This document shows, one piece after another, positions 7,732-16,514 of a stretch of 64,000 nt of DNA; the first letter of the stretch is position 1, and every line of letters starts with the position of its first letter. Source of the stretch: Bradyrhizobium betae (lineage in GTDB: Bacteria > Pseudomonadota > Alphaproteobacteria > Rhizobiales > Xanthobacteraceae); assembly GCF_004123905.1 (NCBI RefSeq), contig NZ_MZXW01000026.1, positions 35,127 to 99,126 of the forward strand, read 5' to 3'. The notes beneath the pieces were generated by a model. That model ran no database searches. It was given only the letters and a program-made list of their open reading frames with translations, and was not told the DNA's origin. The position numbers were made by a program, and so were the translations under genes.

Positions 7732-8961
7732 AAGCTTCGGTCCGTCACCCCCGCCGATATCCGCCGCGCGCTGCTACTGGGCGAGGAGATCGCGCTGCTC
7801 GATCTCCGATACGAGGCCGCCTTCGCCACCGGCCATCCCCTGTTCGCCGCCAATATGGCCGCGGACCGGATTGCTGTTGAGGCCGAGGTGAGGCTGCCGC
7901 GCAAGGACGTGGCGATCGTGCTCTATGATGACGGGGAAGGTCTCGTCGCCGCGGGTGCGGAGCGGCTCGCGGCGCTCGGCTATACCAATGTGAGCGCACT
8001 CGACGGCGGGCTGAAAACCTGGCGCGATGCCGGCTATCAGATGTTCGAGGACGTCAATTCCTACTCCAAGGCCTTTGGCGAGCTGGTCGAGTCGCGCCGC
8101 CACACACCCTCGTTCAGCGCCGATGAGGTGGCAAAACTGATCGCGGACAAGGCCAACATCGCCATTCTCGATGCCCGCCGCTTCGACGAATACGCCACCA
8201 TGAACATTCCGGGCTCGGTCAGCGTGCCCGGCGCGGAGCTGGTGCTGCGGGCGGGGCAGGCCGCGCCAGATCCTGAGACCACCATCATCGTCAATTGCGC
8301 CGGTCGCACGCGCTCGATCATCGGCACGCAGTCGCTGATCAATGCCGGCGTGCCCAACAAGGTGCGGGCGCTGCGCAACGGCACCATTGGCTGGACGCTG
8401 GCGCGGCACACGCTCAACCACGGTGCTGACCGGCGTGGCGCGATCGGGCCGTTCGACGGCGGCCCGGCCAATGCCCGCGACGTCGCCTATCGCGCCGGCG
8501 TCCGCCATATCGGCGCAAGCGAGACGGCTGCGCTTGTCGCGCGGACCGATCGCACGCTCTACCGTTTCGACGTGCGCGATGCGGAAGAATATGCGGCCGG
8601 CCATCTCCCGGGCTTCCGCCACTATCCTGGCGGCCAGCTCGTGCAGGAGACCGACATGGCCGCTCCGGTGCGCGGCGCGCGCATCCTGCTGACCGACGAC
8701 AAGGGCGTTCGGGCGGATATGACGGCATCATGGCTGGCGCAGATGGGCTGGGAGGTCTATGTGCGCGAGGGCGGCTATGACGGCGCGCTCGAGATCGGTC
8801 CGCCACGCGTGTTGCCCAAGCCCGACCCGGCCCACCGCTACCGCCGGCCCTATGAGGGCACTGATGTCGCCGAACGCGCGATGCAGGCCTATCTCGATTG
8901 GGAGTATGGCCTCGTCGAGCAGCTTCGGCTTGACGGCACGCACGGGTTTTACGTGATTTGA
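7732..8961 (+). CDS. Multi-domain rhodanese-like protein
   Basis: 409 aa from the ATG at 7732 (7702 is an alternative in-frame ATG adding ten residues with no better ribosome site). It contains three rhodanese-like modules: about 5-105 (LLDLRYEAAF, GGLKTWRDAGY), about 125-230 (ILDARRFDEY and active loop CAGRTRS with Cys189), and about 265-365 (FDVRDAEEYAAGHLPG, LTDDKGVRADM). Only the middle module keeps the catalytic Cys; the outer two have Asp-rich loops instead. It could transfer sulfur or act as a sulfur sensor. It is a single gene, with a palindromic repeat after it, and has no obvious functional partner. Confidence 0.85.
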   Translation, partial: KLRSVTPADIRRALLLGEEIALLDLRYEAAFATGHPLFAANMAADRIAVEAEVRLPRKDVAIVLYDDGEGLVAAGAERLAALGYTNVSALDGGLKTWRDAGYQMFEDVNSYSKAFGELVESRRHTPSFSADEVAKLIADKANIAILDARRFDEYATMNIPGSVSVPGAELVLRAGQAAPDPETTIIVNCAGRTRSIIGTQSLINAGVPNKVRALRNGTIGWTLARHTLNHGADRRGAIGPFDGGPANARDVAYRAGVRHIGASETAALVARTDRTLYRFDVRDAEEYAAGHLPGFRHYPGGQLVQETDMAAPVRGARILLTDDKGVRADMTASWLAQMGWEVYVREGGYDGALEIGPPRVLPKPDPAHRYRRPYEGTDVAERAMQAYLDWEYGLVEQLRLDGTHGFYVI

Positions 8962-8964
8962 TCC

Positions 8965-9090
8965 CGTCACCCTGAGGTGGCCGCTTCTTCAGCGGCCCTC
9001 GAAGGGCGACGGCCCGGCTGGGGCCCTGCATCCTTCGAGGCTCCCCCTGCGGTGCTCTGCACCGCATGGCTCGCACCTCAGGATGACGGA
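8965..9090. repeat. Palindromic intergenic repeat, family A copy 1
   Basis: Begins GTCACCCTGAGGTGGCCGC and ends CACCTCAGGATGACGG, so the ends are inverted copies of each other (CCTGAGGTG/CACCTCAGG) with internal hairpins such as GCCGCTTCTTCAGCGGC. The first roughly 55 bases recur in inverted orientation at 50585-50742. It follows the rhodanese gene and may end its transcript. Confidence 0.8.
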
Positions 9091-9236
9091 ACGGCTGCTG
9101 CGAGCGTGGATGAGAGGTCTGGGATACCAGGCAGGTCTAATCCGTCCGCCATCTTCTCCCCGTATCCAAGCCCTATTGTGCTGCGCACCGTCCGCGGTTT
9201 ATGAGCTGCGGCAAAGCCGTCACCGCAGGAGATTCT

Positions 9237-10481
9237 ATGCCAGCCCCAGGCCAAAGCCCTGAGCGGAGCGCGAAGGCGCTGCTGCTGGAAGGCGTCAATG
9301 ACAGCGCCGTGGACCTGTTCCGGAGCGCAGGCTTCACCAATGTCGAGCGGCTGACCAAGGCGCTCGACGGCGAGGATCTGCGCCGGGCGCTCAAGGGGGT
9401 GTCGCTGCTCGGCATCCGCTCGCGCACCCAGATTACCGACGAGGTGCTCGAAGCCGCCGATGGGCTGCTCGCGGTCGGCTGCTTCAGCGTGGGCACCAAT
9501 CAGGTCGATCTCATGGCCGCGCGCAAGCGCGGCATTCCCGTGTTCAACGCGCCGTTCTCCAACACGCGCAGCGTCGCCGAGCTCGTGATCGGCGAGATCG
9601 TCATGTTGCTGCGGCAGATCTTTCCGCGCTCGGTGTCCGCCCATGACGGCGGTTGGGACAAGTCCGCGGCCGGCAGCCGCGAGGTGCGCGGCCGCACCCT
9701 CGGCATCGTCGGCTACGGCAATATCGGCTCGCAGCTCTCGACGCTCGCCGAAGCCATGGGCATGCGCGTGATCTATTACGACCGCACCGACAAGCTCCGC
9801 CACGGCAATACCGAACCGGTCGAGAAGCTCGACGAACTGCTGGCGCAGAGCGACGTCGTCAGCCTGCACGTGCCGGAGACGCCGGAGACCGCAGGCATGA
9901 TCGGCGAGAAGGAGCTGCGGACGATGAAGCCGGGCTCGTTCTTCATCAACAACAGCCGCGGAACCGTGGTCGATCTCGATGCGCTCGCGAGCGCTTTGCG
10001 CGACGGCCACATCGCCGGTGCGGCGATCGACGTCTTCCCGGTCGAGCCGTCCTCGAATGCGGAGCGCTTCAAGAGCCCGGTGCAGGGCCTCAACAACGTC
10101 ATCCTCACGCCGCATGTCGGCGGCTCGACCGAGGAGGCGCAAGAGCGCATCGGCGGGGAAGTCGCGCGAAAACTGGTCGACTATTTCATCACGGGATCGA
10201 CCATGGGCGCGGTGAATTTCCCGGAGGTGCAGCTGCATCTGCGGCCCGCCGGCGCGCGCTTCAGCCATGTCCATCGCAATGTGCCGGGCATGCTGCGGCG
10301 GCTGAACGAAGTGTTCCTCCAGCGCGACATCAACATCGTCGCGCAATATCTGGAGACCGCGGGCGATCTCGGCTACGTCGTGCTCGACGCTGATCTCGCG
10401 GGCCAGGATTCGGCGACGCTGCTCGCGCAGATCCGCGCCCTCGACGGCACGGTCGGCGCACGGCTGGTATTCGAGCACTAA
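9237..10481 (+). CDS. serA: D-3-phosphoglycerate dehydrogenase
   Basis: 414 aa from the ATG at 9237, chosen because AGGAGA lies five bases upstream (ATG 9201 would add twelve unconserved-looking residues). It oxidises 3-phosphoglycerate to 3-phosphohydroxypyruvate, the first step of serine synthesis. It has the 2-hydroxyacid dehydrogenase fold with the NAD motif GIVGYGNIGS (about 156-165), the catalytic Arg region, NNSRGTVVD, and the HVGGSTEEAQ His motif. A C-terminal ACT domain from about residue 340 (FSHVHRNVPGMLRRLNEVF) makes it the roughly 410-residue E. coli type, probably serine-inhibited. It stands alone between a repeat and a patatin gene. Confidence 0.88.
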   Translation: MPAPGQSPERSAKALLLEGVNDSAVDLFRSAGFTNVERLTKALDGEDLRRALKGVSLLGIRSRTQITDEVLEAADGLLAVGCFSVGTNQVDLMAARKRGIPVFNAPFSNTRSVAELVIGEIVMLLRQIFPRSVSAHDGGWDKSAAGSREVRGRTLGIVGYGNIGSQLSTLAEAMGMRVIYYDRTDKLRHGNTEPVEKLDELLAQSDVVSLHVPETPETAGMIGEKELRTMKPGSFFINNSRGTVVDLDALASALRDGHIAGAAIDVFPVEPSSNAERFKSPVQGLNNVILTPHVGGSTEEAQERIGGEVARKLVDYFITGSTMGAVNFPEVQLHLRPAGARFSHVHRNVPGMLRRLNEVFLQRDINIVAQYLETAGDLGYVVLDADLAGQDSATLLAQIRALDGTVGARLVFEH

Positions 10482-10534
10482 ACGGGCCCACGTCCCGGTT
10501 GCATTCTGCGACCAATGCTCCCACACTGCGGTCG

Positions 10535-10564
10535 AATTCGACATGTTCCACATCATGTCGGATT
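10535..10564. promoter_or_regulatory. Imperfect palindrome upstream of patatin gene
   Basis: Left arm AATTCGACATG (10535-10545) and right arm CATGTCGGATT (10554-10564) match at 10 of 11 positions around the spacer TTCCACAT. It ends 18 bp before the GTG at 10583 and 27 bp before the ATG at 10592. Inferred to be an operator or leader hairpin; the cognate regulator is not identified. Confidence 0.5.
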
Positions 10565-10591
10565 TGAGCTTCAGTTGCGTGAGTGCCGCCC

Positions 10592-11611
10592 ATGGAACGG
10601 GACGCCGTACTGATCGATCTCGCGCTTCAAGGCGGCGGTTCGCACGGCGCCTTCACCTGGGGCGTGCTTGATCGCCTGCTGGAGGAGAAGTGGCTCACCA
10701 TCGCCGCGATCTCCGGAACGTCCGCAGGTGCAATGAATGCGGCGGTGCTCGCAGATGGATGGATCGCCGGCGGCGCCGAGGGCGCGCGCGACGCACTTGA
10801 AAAATACTGGCGGCGCGTCTCGAAGGCCGCGGCCTTCAGCCCACTCCAGCGCTCGCCGCTCGACCGGCTGATGGGGCGCTGGACGCTCGATACGTCGCCC
10901 TTCTACATCCTCACCGACCTGATGTCGCGGGTGCTGTCGCCCTACGATCTCAATCCCACCGGCTACAATCCGTTGCGCGCGGTGCTGGCCGAGAGCATCA
11001 ATTTCGAACGGCTGGCGGGCTCGCCCATCAAGCTGTTCATCACCGCGACGCGGGTGCGCACGGGGCGCGGACGGATCTTCCGCAACGCCGAGATCACCGC
11101 CGATGTGCTGCTGGCATCGGCCTGCCTGCCGACCATGTTCCGCGCGGTCGAGATCGAGGGCGAACCCTATTGGGACGGCGGCTTCGCCGGTAACCCGACG
11201 ATCACACCGCTGGTGCGCGAGAGCGACGCACACGACACCATCCTGGTGCAGATCAATCCGACTGAAACGTTCGAACCGCCGAGGACGGCTGCGGAGATCC
11301 TCAATCGGTTGAACGAGATTTCCTTCAATTCGCCGCTGATGAAGGAGCTGCGCATGATCGCGCTGCTGCGCCAGGCCGCGGATCCCGGCAGCGGCGAGGG
11401 TGCGCGCTGGGCCAAGATGCGGACTCATCGCGTCAAGAGCGACATGCTGGCGAAGTTCGGCGCATCATCGAAGCTCAACGCCGAATGGGAATTTGTTTCG
11501 ATGCTGCGCGCCGAAGGGCGTCAGGCGGCGCAGGCGTTTCTCGACGCGCATGGCAACGACGTCGGCCAGCGCTCGACCGCCGATCTCGACGTGCTCCTGG
11601 CGGAGTGCTGA
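10592..11611 (+). CDS. Patatin-like phospholipase/esterase
   Basis: 339 aa from ATG 10592 (a GTG at 10583 would add three residues). It carries the patatin catalytic set: oxyanion-hole GGGSHG at 14-19, nucleophile Ser44 in GTSAG, and the Asp of WDGGF near 195, forming the Ser-Asp dyad. There is no signal peptide, so it is cytoplasmic. The substrate could be phospholipid, or polyhydroxyalkanoate as in some related bacteria. A GntP-type permease begins 3 bp after its stop, so the two are co-transcribed; the pairing suggests handling of a short hydroxyacid or its ester, but no dehydrogenase for one is nearby. Confidence 0.87.
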   Translation: MERDAVLIDLALQGGGSHGAFTWGVLDRLLEEKWLTIAAISGTSAGAMNAAVLADGWIAGGAEGARDALEKYWRRVSKAAAFSPLQRSPLDRLMGRWTLDTSPFYILTDLMSRVLSPYDLNPTGYNPLRAVLAESINFERLAGSPIKLFITATRVRTGRGRIFRNAEITADVLLASACLPTMFRAVEIEGEPYWDGGFAGNPTITPLVRESDAHDTILVQINPTETFEPPRTAAEILNRLNEISFNSPLMKELRMIALLRQAADPGSGEGARWAKMRTHRVKSDMLAKFGASSKLNAEWEFVSMLRAEGRQAAQAFLDAHGNDVGQRSTADLDVLLAEC

Positions 11612-11614
11612 GGC

Positions 11615-13072
11615 GTGGGGCTCCTCGGCATTCTCGTCGGCCTTGGCCTGCTCGTGCTGTTCGCCTTCCGCGGCTGGAGCGTGCTGCTGCTTGCGCCGTT
11701 CGCCGCACTTGTTGCCGCGCTGTTCGGCGGCGAGCCATTGCTGGCCAATCTGACGCAAATCTTCATGGCCAATGCGGCCGGTTTCCTGGCGCAGTTCTTC
11801 CCGATCTTCCTGCTCGGCGCCGTCTTCGGCAAGCTGATGGACGACAGCGGCGCGGTGACTTCGGTAGCGGGCTTCATGGCGCAACGCCTCGGCGAGCGCC
11901 GCGTGATCCTCGCGGTCGTGCTGGCCGGCGCGATGGTCACCTATGGTGGCGTCAGCCTGTTCGTCGCGTTCTTCGTCATCGTGCCGATGGCGCGCTCGCT
12001 GTTTCGTGCGGCATCAATTCCGCGCCGTCTGATCCCCGCCGCGATCGTGCTGGGAACATCCACTTTCACCATGTCCGCTCTGCCGGGCACGCCGTCGATC
12101 CAGAACGCGATCCCGATGCCGTTCTTCGGCACGACGGCGTTTGCCGCGCCGGGGCTGGGCATCATCGCCTCCCTGATCATGCTCGTGACAGGGTTGTGGT
12201 GGCTGCACCGGGCTGAAGCCAAAGCCCGCCGCGCCGGGGAAGGCTATGGTCACGGTGGCGCGGAGGATGCGACGGAGCGCGCCGCCGCCGACGAGCTGGT
12301 GCGCGAGCGCGCGACGACGGCGCGGGAGTTCGACCCGGCGGAGCTGCCGCACGGACAGCGCAGTCATGCCCCGTCGCCGATCGTGAGCGCACTCGTGCCG
12401 CTGATCGTCGTCGTTGCCGTCAATCTTGCGATGTCGCTCGTGGTTCTGCCGCGGCTCGACGTCGACTATCTCGCTGAGCCGCGCTTCGGCGGCACGTCGC
12501 TGGCAGCGGTCGCTGGGGTCTGGTCGGTCGTGGTCGCGTTGGCTGCCGCGATCCTCACGACCATCGTGCTGAACTGGCCCCGGCTGCCGGCGCTGCGGCA
12601 GACCATGGATGCCGGCGCCAATGCCTCGGTGCTGCCGGCGTTGAGTGTCGCCAGTCTCGTGGGCTTCGGTGCGGTCGTGGCCGCGCTGCCGGCATTCGCG
12701 GTGGTGCGCGACTGGGTGCTCGCGATCGAGGGCGGCCCGCTGGTGTCGCTCGCGGTCGCAACCAACATCCTGGCGGCGCTGACCGGCTCCGCGTCCGGCG
12801 GCCTGACCATCGCGCTCGACGCACTCGGGCCGACCTATGTCGAGCTTGCCTCGCGCACAGGCGTCGATCTTGGGCTGATGCACCGCGTGGCGGTGATCGG
12901 CTCCGGCACGCTGGATATCCTGCCGCACAACGGCGCCGTGGTCAGCCTGCTCGCGATCTGCGGCCTGACCCATCGCGACAGCTATTTCGACATCGTGATG
13001 GTCGGCATCGTGTCGTCGCTGCTGGCGCTGGTGGCCGTGATCGCATTGGGTGGCGCGCTGGGATCGTTTTGA
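11615..13072 (+). CDS. GntP-family H+ symporter
   Basis: 485 aa, GTG start 3 bp after the patatin stop. It has about twelve hydrophobic segments, with the internal conserved loops of gluconate-permease-type carriers (TYGGVSLFVAFFVIVPMARSLF, ALPGTPSIQNAIPMPFFGT, ALTGSASGGLTIALDALG). A hydrophilic central loop rich in Glu/Arg lies at about 205-250. Members import gluconate, 3-hydroxybutyrate or other small organic acids with protons. The patatin neighbour favours a hydroxyacid rather than gluconate; there is no gluconate kinase nearby. It converges with the minus-strand binding-protein gene, with 21 bp between the two stops. Confidence 0.82.
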   Translation: MGLLGILVGLGLLVLFAFRGWSVLLLAPFAALVAALFGGEPLLANLTQIFMANAAGFLAQFFPIFLLGAVFGKLMDDSGAVTSVAGFMAQRLGERRVILAVVLAGAMVTYGGVSLFVAFFVIVPMARSLFRAASIPRRLIPAAIVLGTSTFTMSALPGTPSIQNAIPMPFFGTTAFAAPGLGIIASLIMLVTGLWWLHRAEAKARRAGEGYGHGGAEDATERAAADELVRERATTAREFDPAELPHGQRSHAPSPIVSALVPLIVVVAVNLAMSLVVLPRLDVDYLAEPRFGGTSLAAVAGVWSVVVALAAAILTTIVLNWPRLPALRQTMDAGANASVLPALSVASLVGFGAVVAALPAFAVVRDWVLAIEGGPLVSLAVATNILAALTGSASGGLTIALDALGPTYVELASRTGVDLGLMHRVAVIGSGTLDILPHNGAVVSLLAICGLTHRDSYFDIVMVGIVSSLLALVAVIALGGALGSF

Positions 13073-13093
13073 TCGAACGCGCGCAGCCGTCAC

Positions 13094-14203
13094 CTATGCG
13101 GCCAGCCGGTCCAGCAGCGCCAACATCACAGGAGCATCCGGCATCGGCAGCACGGCGTCGATCCGTTCGAGCAGGCGCGATTGCAACAATGCGTTGCGTG
13201 CCTTGCCGATGGTGCCGAGCGGCCCGCGAAAGCCGTGGTCCTCCCAGGCCATTTCGAGCAGGCTCTCGCTCGTCAGGGCCTCGATGAGTTCGTCGGCCTG
13301 GCGTTCGACGCTGATGAGCGGATGGGCCGAGAACACGGTGGGCTGCGGATAGAGGATGACAGGCTTCGCCGGGGCATTCGCCTCGAGCCGTTTCCAGCGC
13401 TCGGCATCTTGCAGTACCCATTCGACGAGCTGGTTCTCGTAGCCGACGATCAGCGGCTGCGCGCCCGGGCCGCCGGCGACATAGTCGTCGAACAATTTGC
13501 CCGAGGACGGCGGCTTGAAGCCCATGCGGCGAAACACCGTGGCGACATCGCCATCGATCTTGCTCAGCGTCTCCGGCATCACCACGTCGCCCGACAACAG
13601 GCTCGCCGCAAGGCCTGCGAACATGAAGCCCGAATTGGACTTGTTCGGATCGGTCGAGACCACGCGCGCGCGGCCGAATAGGTCGGCGACGCCGATCGAA
13701 GACCAGTTCTCGCCAGTGATGATGGCTTTGAGCAGCTTTGACAGGTCCACCGTGTAGCGCGGCCCGCCGGCAGGCTGGGCGATGCCGCCCTTCACGAGGC
13801 CCTCGGCAATGCGATCCCAGGAATAGAGCACGATTGGCGAGTTGAAGATCACCTGGTCGCGCGAGATCTTGACGCCCGACGACCGCGCCACTTCGACCAG
13901 CACGGAGGACGACGGCCACAGGAATTGCGGCTTCTGGTCGAGCAGCGCGTGCTCGCGGACCATTTCGACCGAGCCGGCGCGGCGGCCGTCGAGGATCAGC
14001 CCGAAGCGGCGCTCCAGCACGCTCTTCACGCGGGCGTTGGCGAGAAAACCTTCCTTCTCGCCGCCGGCGAAGCCGAACAGGCGCTTGGCTTCGCCGAAGC
14101 GGCCCGCGATCTCGGGATGCTCGCGCAGATAAACGTAGCCGCCGGTTGCTGCCGCGCTCGCGGCGACAAGACCGATGCCGAAGGCGCGGCGCGAGATAGC
14201 CAT
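13094..14203 (-). CDS. Periplasmic substrate-binding-like protein of the TelA cassette
   Basis: 369 aa. The N-terminus MAISRRAFGIGLVAASAAATGGYVYL is a short basic stretch plus one hydrophobic segment, a signal peptide or membrane anchor without a lipobox. The rest resembles a type II extracellular solute-binding protein (FNSPIVLYSWDRIAEGL, STDPNKSNSGFMFAGLAA, YENQLVEWVL). Its ATG overlaps the XpaC stop (TGATG), making it the fourth gene of a minus-strand operon with TelA, an SBP-VWA lipoprotein and XpaC. No permease or ATPase is present, so classical uptake seems unlikely. Function unknown. Confidence 0.75.
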   Translation of the reverse strand: MAISRRAFGIGLVAASAAATGGYVYLREHPEIAGRFGEAKRLFGFAGGEKEGFLANARVKSVLERRFGLILDGRRAGSVEMVREHALLDQKPQFLWPSSSVLVEVARSSGVKISRDQVIFNSPIVLYSWDRIAEGLVKGGIAQPAGGPRYTVDLSKLLKAIITGENWSSIGVADLFGRARVVSTDPNKSNSGFMFAGLAASLLSGDVVMPETLSKIDGDVATVFRRMGFKPPSSGKLFDDYVAGGPGAQPLIVGYENQLVEWVLQDAERWKRLEANAPAKPVILYPQPTVFSAHPLISVERQADELIEALTSESLLEMAWEDHGFRGPLGTIGKARNALLQSRLLERIDAVLPMPDAPVMLALLDRLAA

Positions 14204-14859
14204 CAGGACATTCCTCTCTTGGTCTCGACCGGGGCAGCCGGTTGCACCGGCCCGAGATCCTCATCGAGCGAGCTTTTCAACAGCTTCAGCTCGATGTCCA
14301 GCTTGTCGAGGTCGGCGTCCTGGAGATTGGCCGCATAGCGGGTGAAGGCAGCGTCCAGCCGGTCGATCATGTCGCCGGTGGCGGCAAGCCGCGCGGTGTC
14401 GGGCACAGTGCTCTTCTCCAGCGCGCGATAGGCTTCAGCGATCTCGGCCGCACGCGGCAGGTAATAGGTCAGGAACCGTCGCACCCGGTCGAGCCGCAGC
14501 GGATCGCGCTCGATGGCGGCGAAGATATCACGAGCGATCGTCACCAGATGACGGATGCGGTCGGCGGCCACGCGGGTGCGGATTGCGGACGCGGTGTACT
14601 CCATTTGCTCGGCCAGCGGCTCGGCTTCAGCCAGCAGCTCGTTTGCGAACTCGATCTTGCCGCGCGCGACGCCGCTGGCTTCCAGCGCGGCGAACCGGTT
14701 CCTCGGCGCCAGGGCCACGACGATGCCGCCACCGGCAGCCGCGCTGATCGCAAGGGCGATCCAGAACGGCATGGCGAGACCGATCACCAGCGACGGCAGC
14801 AGCACTGCTGCCGCCACTCCACCGGCGATCCAGCCGAGCCCGGATGGCATTGCGGCCAT
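14203..14859 (-). CDS. XpaC-family membrane protein (5-bromo-4-chloroindolyl phosphate hydrolysis family)
   Basis: 218 aa. Two adjacent hydrophobic helices (about 9-28 and 31-50) form a membrane hairpin. A long helical, charged cytoplasmic domain (about 55-205) is rich in Glu, Arg and Leu, as in the XpaC/PF10112 family. XpaC is encoded with the TelA homologue YaaN in Bacillus subtilis; the same pair occurs here with two binding-protein-like genes. The family name comes from an indirect phenotype and no hydrolase motif is seen. Its ATG directly abuts the VWA gene stop, and its own stop overlaps the next start. Confidence 0.75.
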   Translation of the reverse strand: MAAMPSGLGWIAGGVAAAVLLPSLVIGLAMPFWIALAISAAAGGGIVVALAPRNRFAALEASGVARGKIEFANELLAEAEPLAEQMEYTASAIRTRVAADRIRHLVTIARDIFAAIERDPLRLDRVRRFLTYYLPRAAEIAEAYRALEKSTVPDTARLAATGDMIDRLDAAFTRYAANLQDADLDKLDIELKLLKSSLDEDLGPVQPAAPVETKRGMS

Positions 14860-16449
14860 TCAGTTGTACCCTCGTACGGCGCGGAACGCGTCGGTGAGAC
14901 TCTTGCTGCCGTCGAACACGCGGCCTCCGGTGAGTTTCGCCAGATTGTCGAGCTGGGCGCGATCGACCTCGGAACCGAAGGTCACGCCGAACACCGGCAC
15001 ACGGTGTCCGTCCGCACGCCAGGCGCTTTCGAAGGTCGACATCGCTCCCTGGCTCTTGCCATCGGTCATGATGACGATGGCCGGCAGATGCTGGCCGTCC
15101 TGGAGCATCGGCTTCATCAAGGCGAGCGCCTGCGCGCCGCAGCTGTAGAAGTCGGTGCCGCCGTTGGCACGCAATTCGAGCGCACGCGCGAGCAGGTCGG
15201 TCTGCTCGTTGTCGTCGCCGCTGGCGCGCGCCGTCCACAGAACATGATCGCTGAACGGCAGGATCAAAATCTGATCCGATTTCGTCCATTGCACCAGCAC
15301 CTCGCGCGTGCGCGCCGGCGTGAGTAGAAAGCGCATGGCGTCGAGCAGCTGGGTCTCGCCCGGGCCCTGCATGCTGCCGGAGACATCGAGGCAGAGCGCG
15401 GTCAGCGACGGCCGCCGCAGCGCCTCCTGATAGATCAGCAGCGCCTTCTGGATCACCGCGGGCTCCGGCGGACGGATCACGGTCACCGGCCGCGACGGAT
15501 CGAGATTGGTTTTTGGATCGGCCGCAAGCGGTGTCGCGCGGCCGATCTCGACCCGCCGGCCGGTCTTGGCGATCTTGCCTTGCGCCTCGCCGCTCAGCAG
15601 GAAGGCCTGCAAATCGGTGAAGAAGCCTTCGAGCTCCTTGCCGCGGCCGCGATCGACGAAGCCGAGCGGCGAATCGGCGACCGCCACGCCGTCGGCGGGA
15701 TAGATCGCATAGAGCGGCTCGTGGTTCTCCGCGATCAGCTTGTCGTTGGTTTCCTTGATGACGGCTTCGTAATTCCAGATCGCCTGGTAATGCGCGCCGC
15801 TGCGCTCACCGTCGCGGTAGAGGTCGGCGAGCCAGCCGCTCGAGCCTGCACTGCGCTCGACGCCTTTCAGCAGGCCGCGCGCCGTTGCCAGCACCTCGGG
15901 CTTGTCGAGATCGCCGGCCTCGATCAGGTCGGGCTTGCCGATGCCGGCCGCCAGCATTGCGAGATAGGCCGCAGCGCCTGAATTCGACTGGGTCGCCGAG
16001 GTCATCAGGAATTTCAGTTTGCCGCCCTGCACGGCCGCGAGGATGTCCTTCACCGTCACCTTGGCGCCGATCCAGCCCAGTGCCTCGGCCTTGGAGCGGC
16101 GGACGCCGAGGATAACGGGCATCTGTACGATCGACTTCACCATCTTCACGCGCCTGGTGGTGTCGAACATGTCGATCCAGATCGAGGCGGCCGGCCACAC
16201 CGCGTCGGCGCCGGGATCGCCGGCCTTCAGCGCAAGCGCGATATCGAGCGAACCCTGATAGCGCATGGTGCAGGTCGCGTTGCGCGACTTGCAGAACTCC
16301 TGCACCAGCGGCTCTAGGATGTCGTTCTCCGAACCCGAGAGAATGGTGAATTGCGGTCCGGGCCCGCCGCAGCCCGACAGCAGCGCGGCCATCAGCGGCA
16401 GGGCTGCGAGCAGCGCCCACGGGTGCCGCAGGAAACGGAAAGTTCTCAT
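14860..16449 (-). CDS. Lipoprotein fusing a substrate-binding domain to a von Willebrand A domain
   Basis: 529 aa. The signal peptide ends in a lipobox, LLSGC, so Cys27 is the likely lipidated residue. Residues about 32-300 form a type II periplasmic-binding-like domain (FTILSGSENDILEPLVQEF, TSATQSNSGAAAYLAML). Residues about 345-529 are a VWA domain with a complete MIDAS: DVSGSMQG, the Thr of GGTDFY, and the Asp of MTDGKS. It should sit in the periplasm and bind a partner through a metal. The second gene of the TelA operon, 65 bp after the telA stop and abutting XpaC. Confidence 0.82.
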   Translation of the reverse strand: MRTFRFLRHPWALLAALPLMAALLSGCGGPGPQFTILSGSENDILEPLVQEFCKSRNATCTMRYQGSLDIALALKAGDPGADAVWPAASIWIDMFDTTRRVKMVKSIVQMPVILGVRRSKAEALGWIGAKVTVKDILAAVQGGKLKFLMTSATQSNSGAAAYLAMLAAGIGKPDLIEAGDLDKPEVLATARGLLKGVERSAGSSGWLADLYRDGERSGAHYQAIWNYEAVIKETNDKLIAENHEPLYAIYPADGVAVADSPLGFVDRGRGKELEGFFTDLQAFLLSGEAQGKIAKTGRRVEIGRATPLAADPKTNLDPSRPVTVIRPPEPAVIQKALLIYQEALRRPSLTALCLDVSGSMQGPGETQLLDAMRFLLTPARTREVLVQWTKSDQILILPFSDHVLWTARASGDDNEQTDLLARALELRANGGTDFYSCGAQALALMKPMLQDGQHLPAIVIMTDGKSQGAMSTFESAWRADGHRVPVFGVTFGSEVDRAQLDNLAKLTGGRVFDGSKSLTDAFRAVRGYN

Positions 16450-16514
16450 GCGCGAGCCTTCATGCCGCAGTTCTTATGCAGACACTTCATCGAGAAACCG
16501 TTGCGTGAGATGCA

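Noticed and set aside
9078..10556. 492-codon open frame on the minus strand
   Set aside because: Antisense to serA; composition typical of a GC-rich shadow frame.
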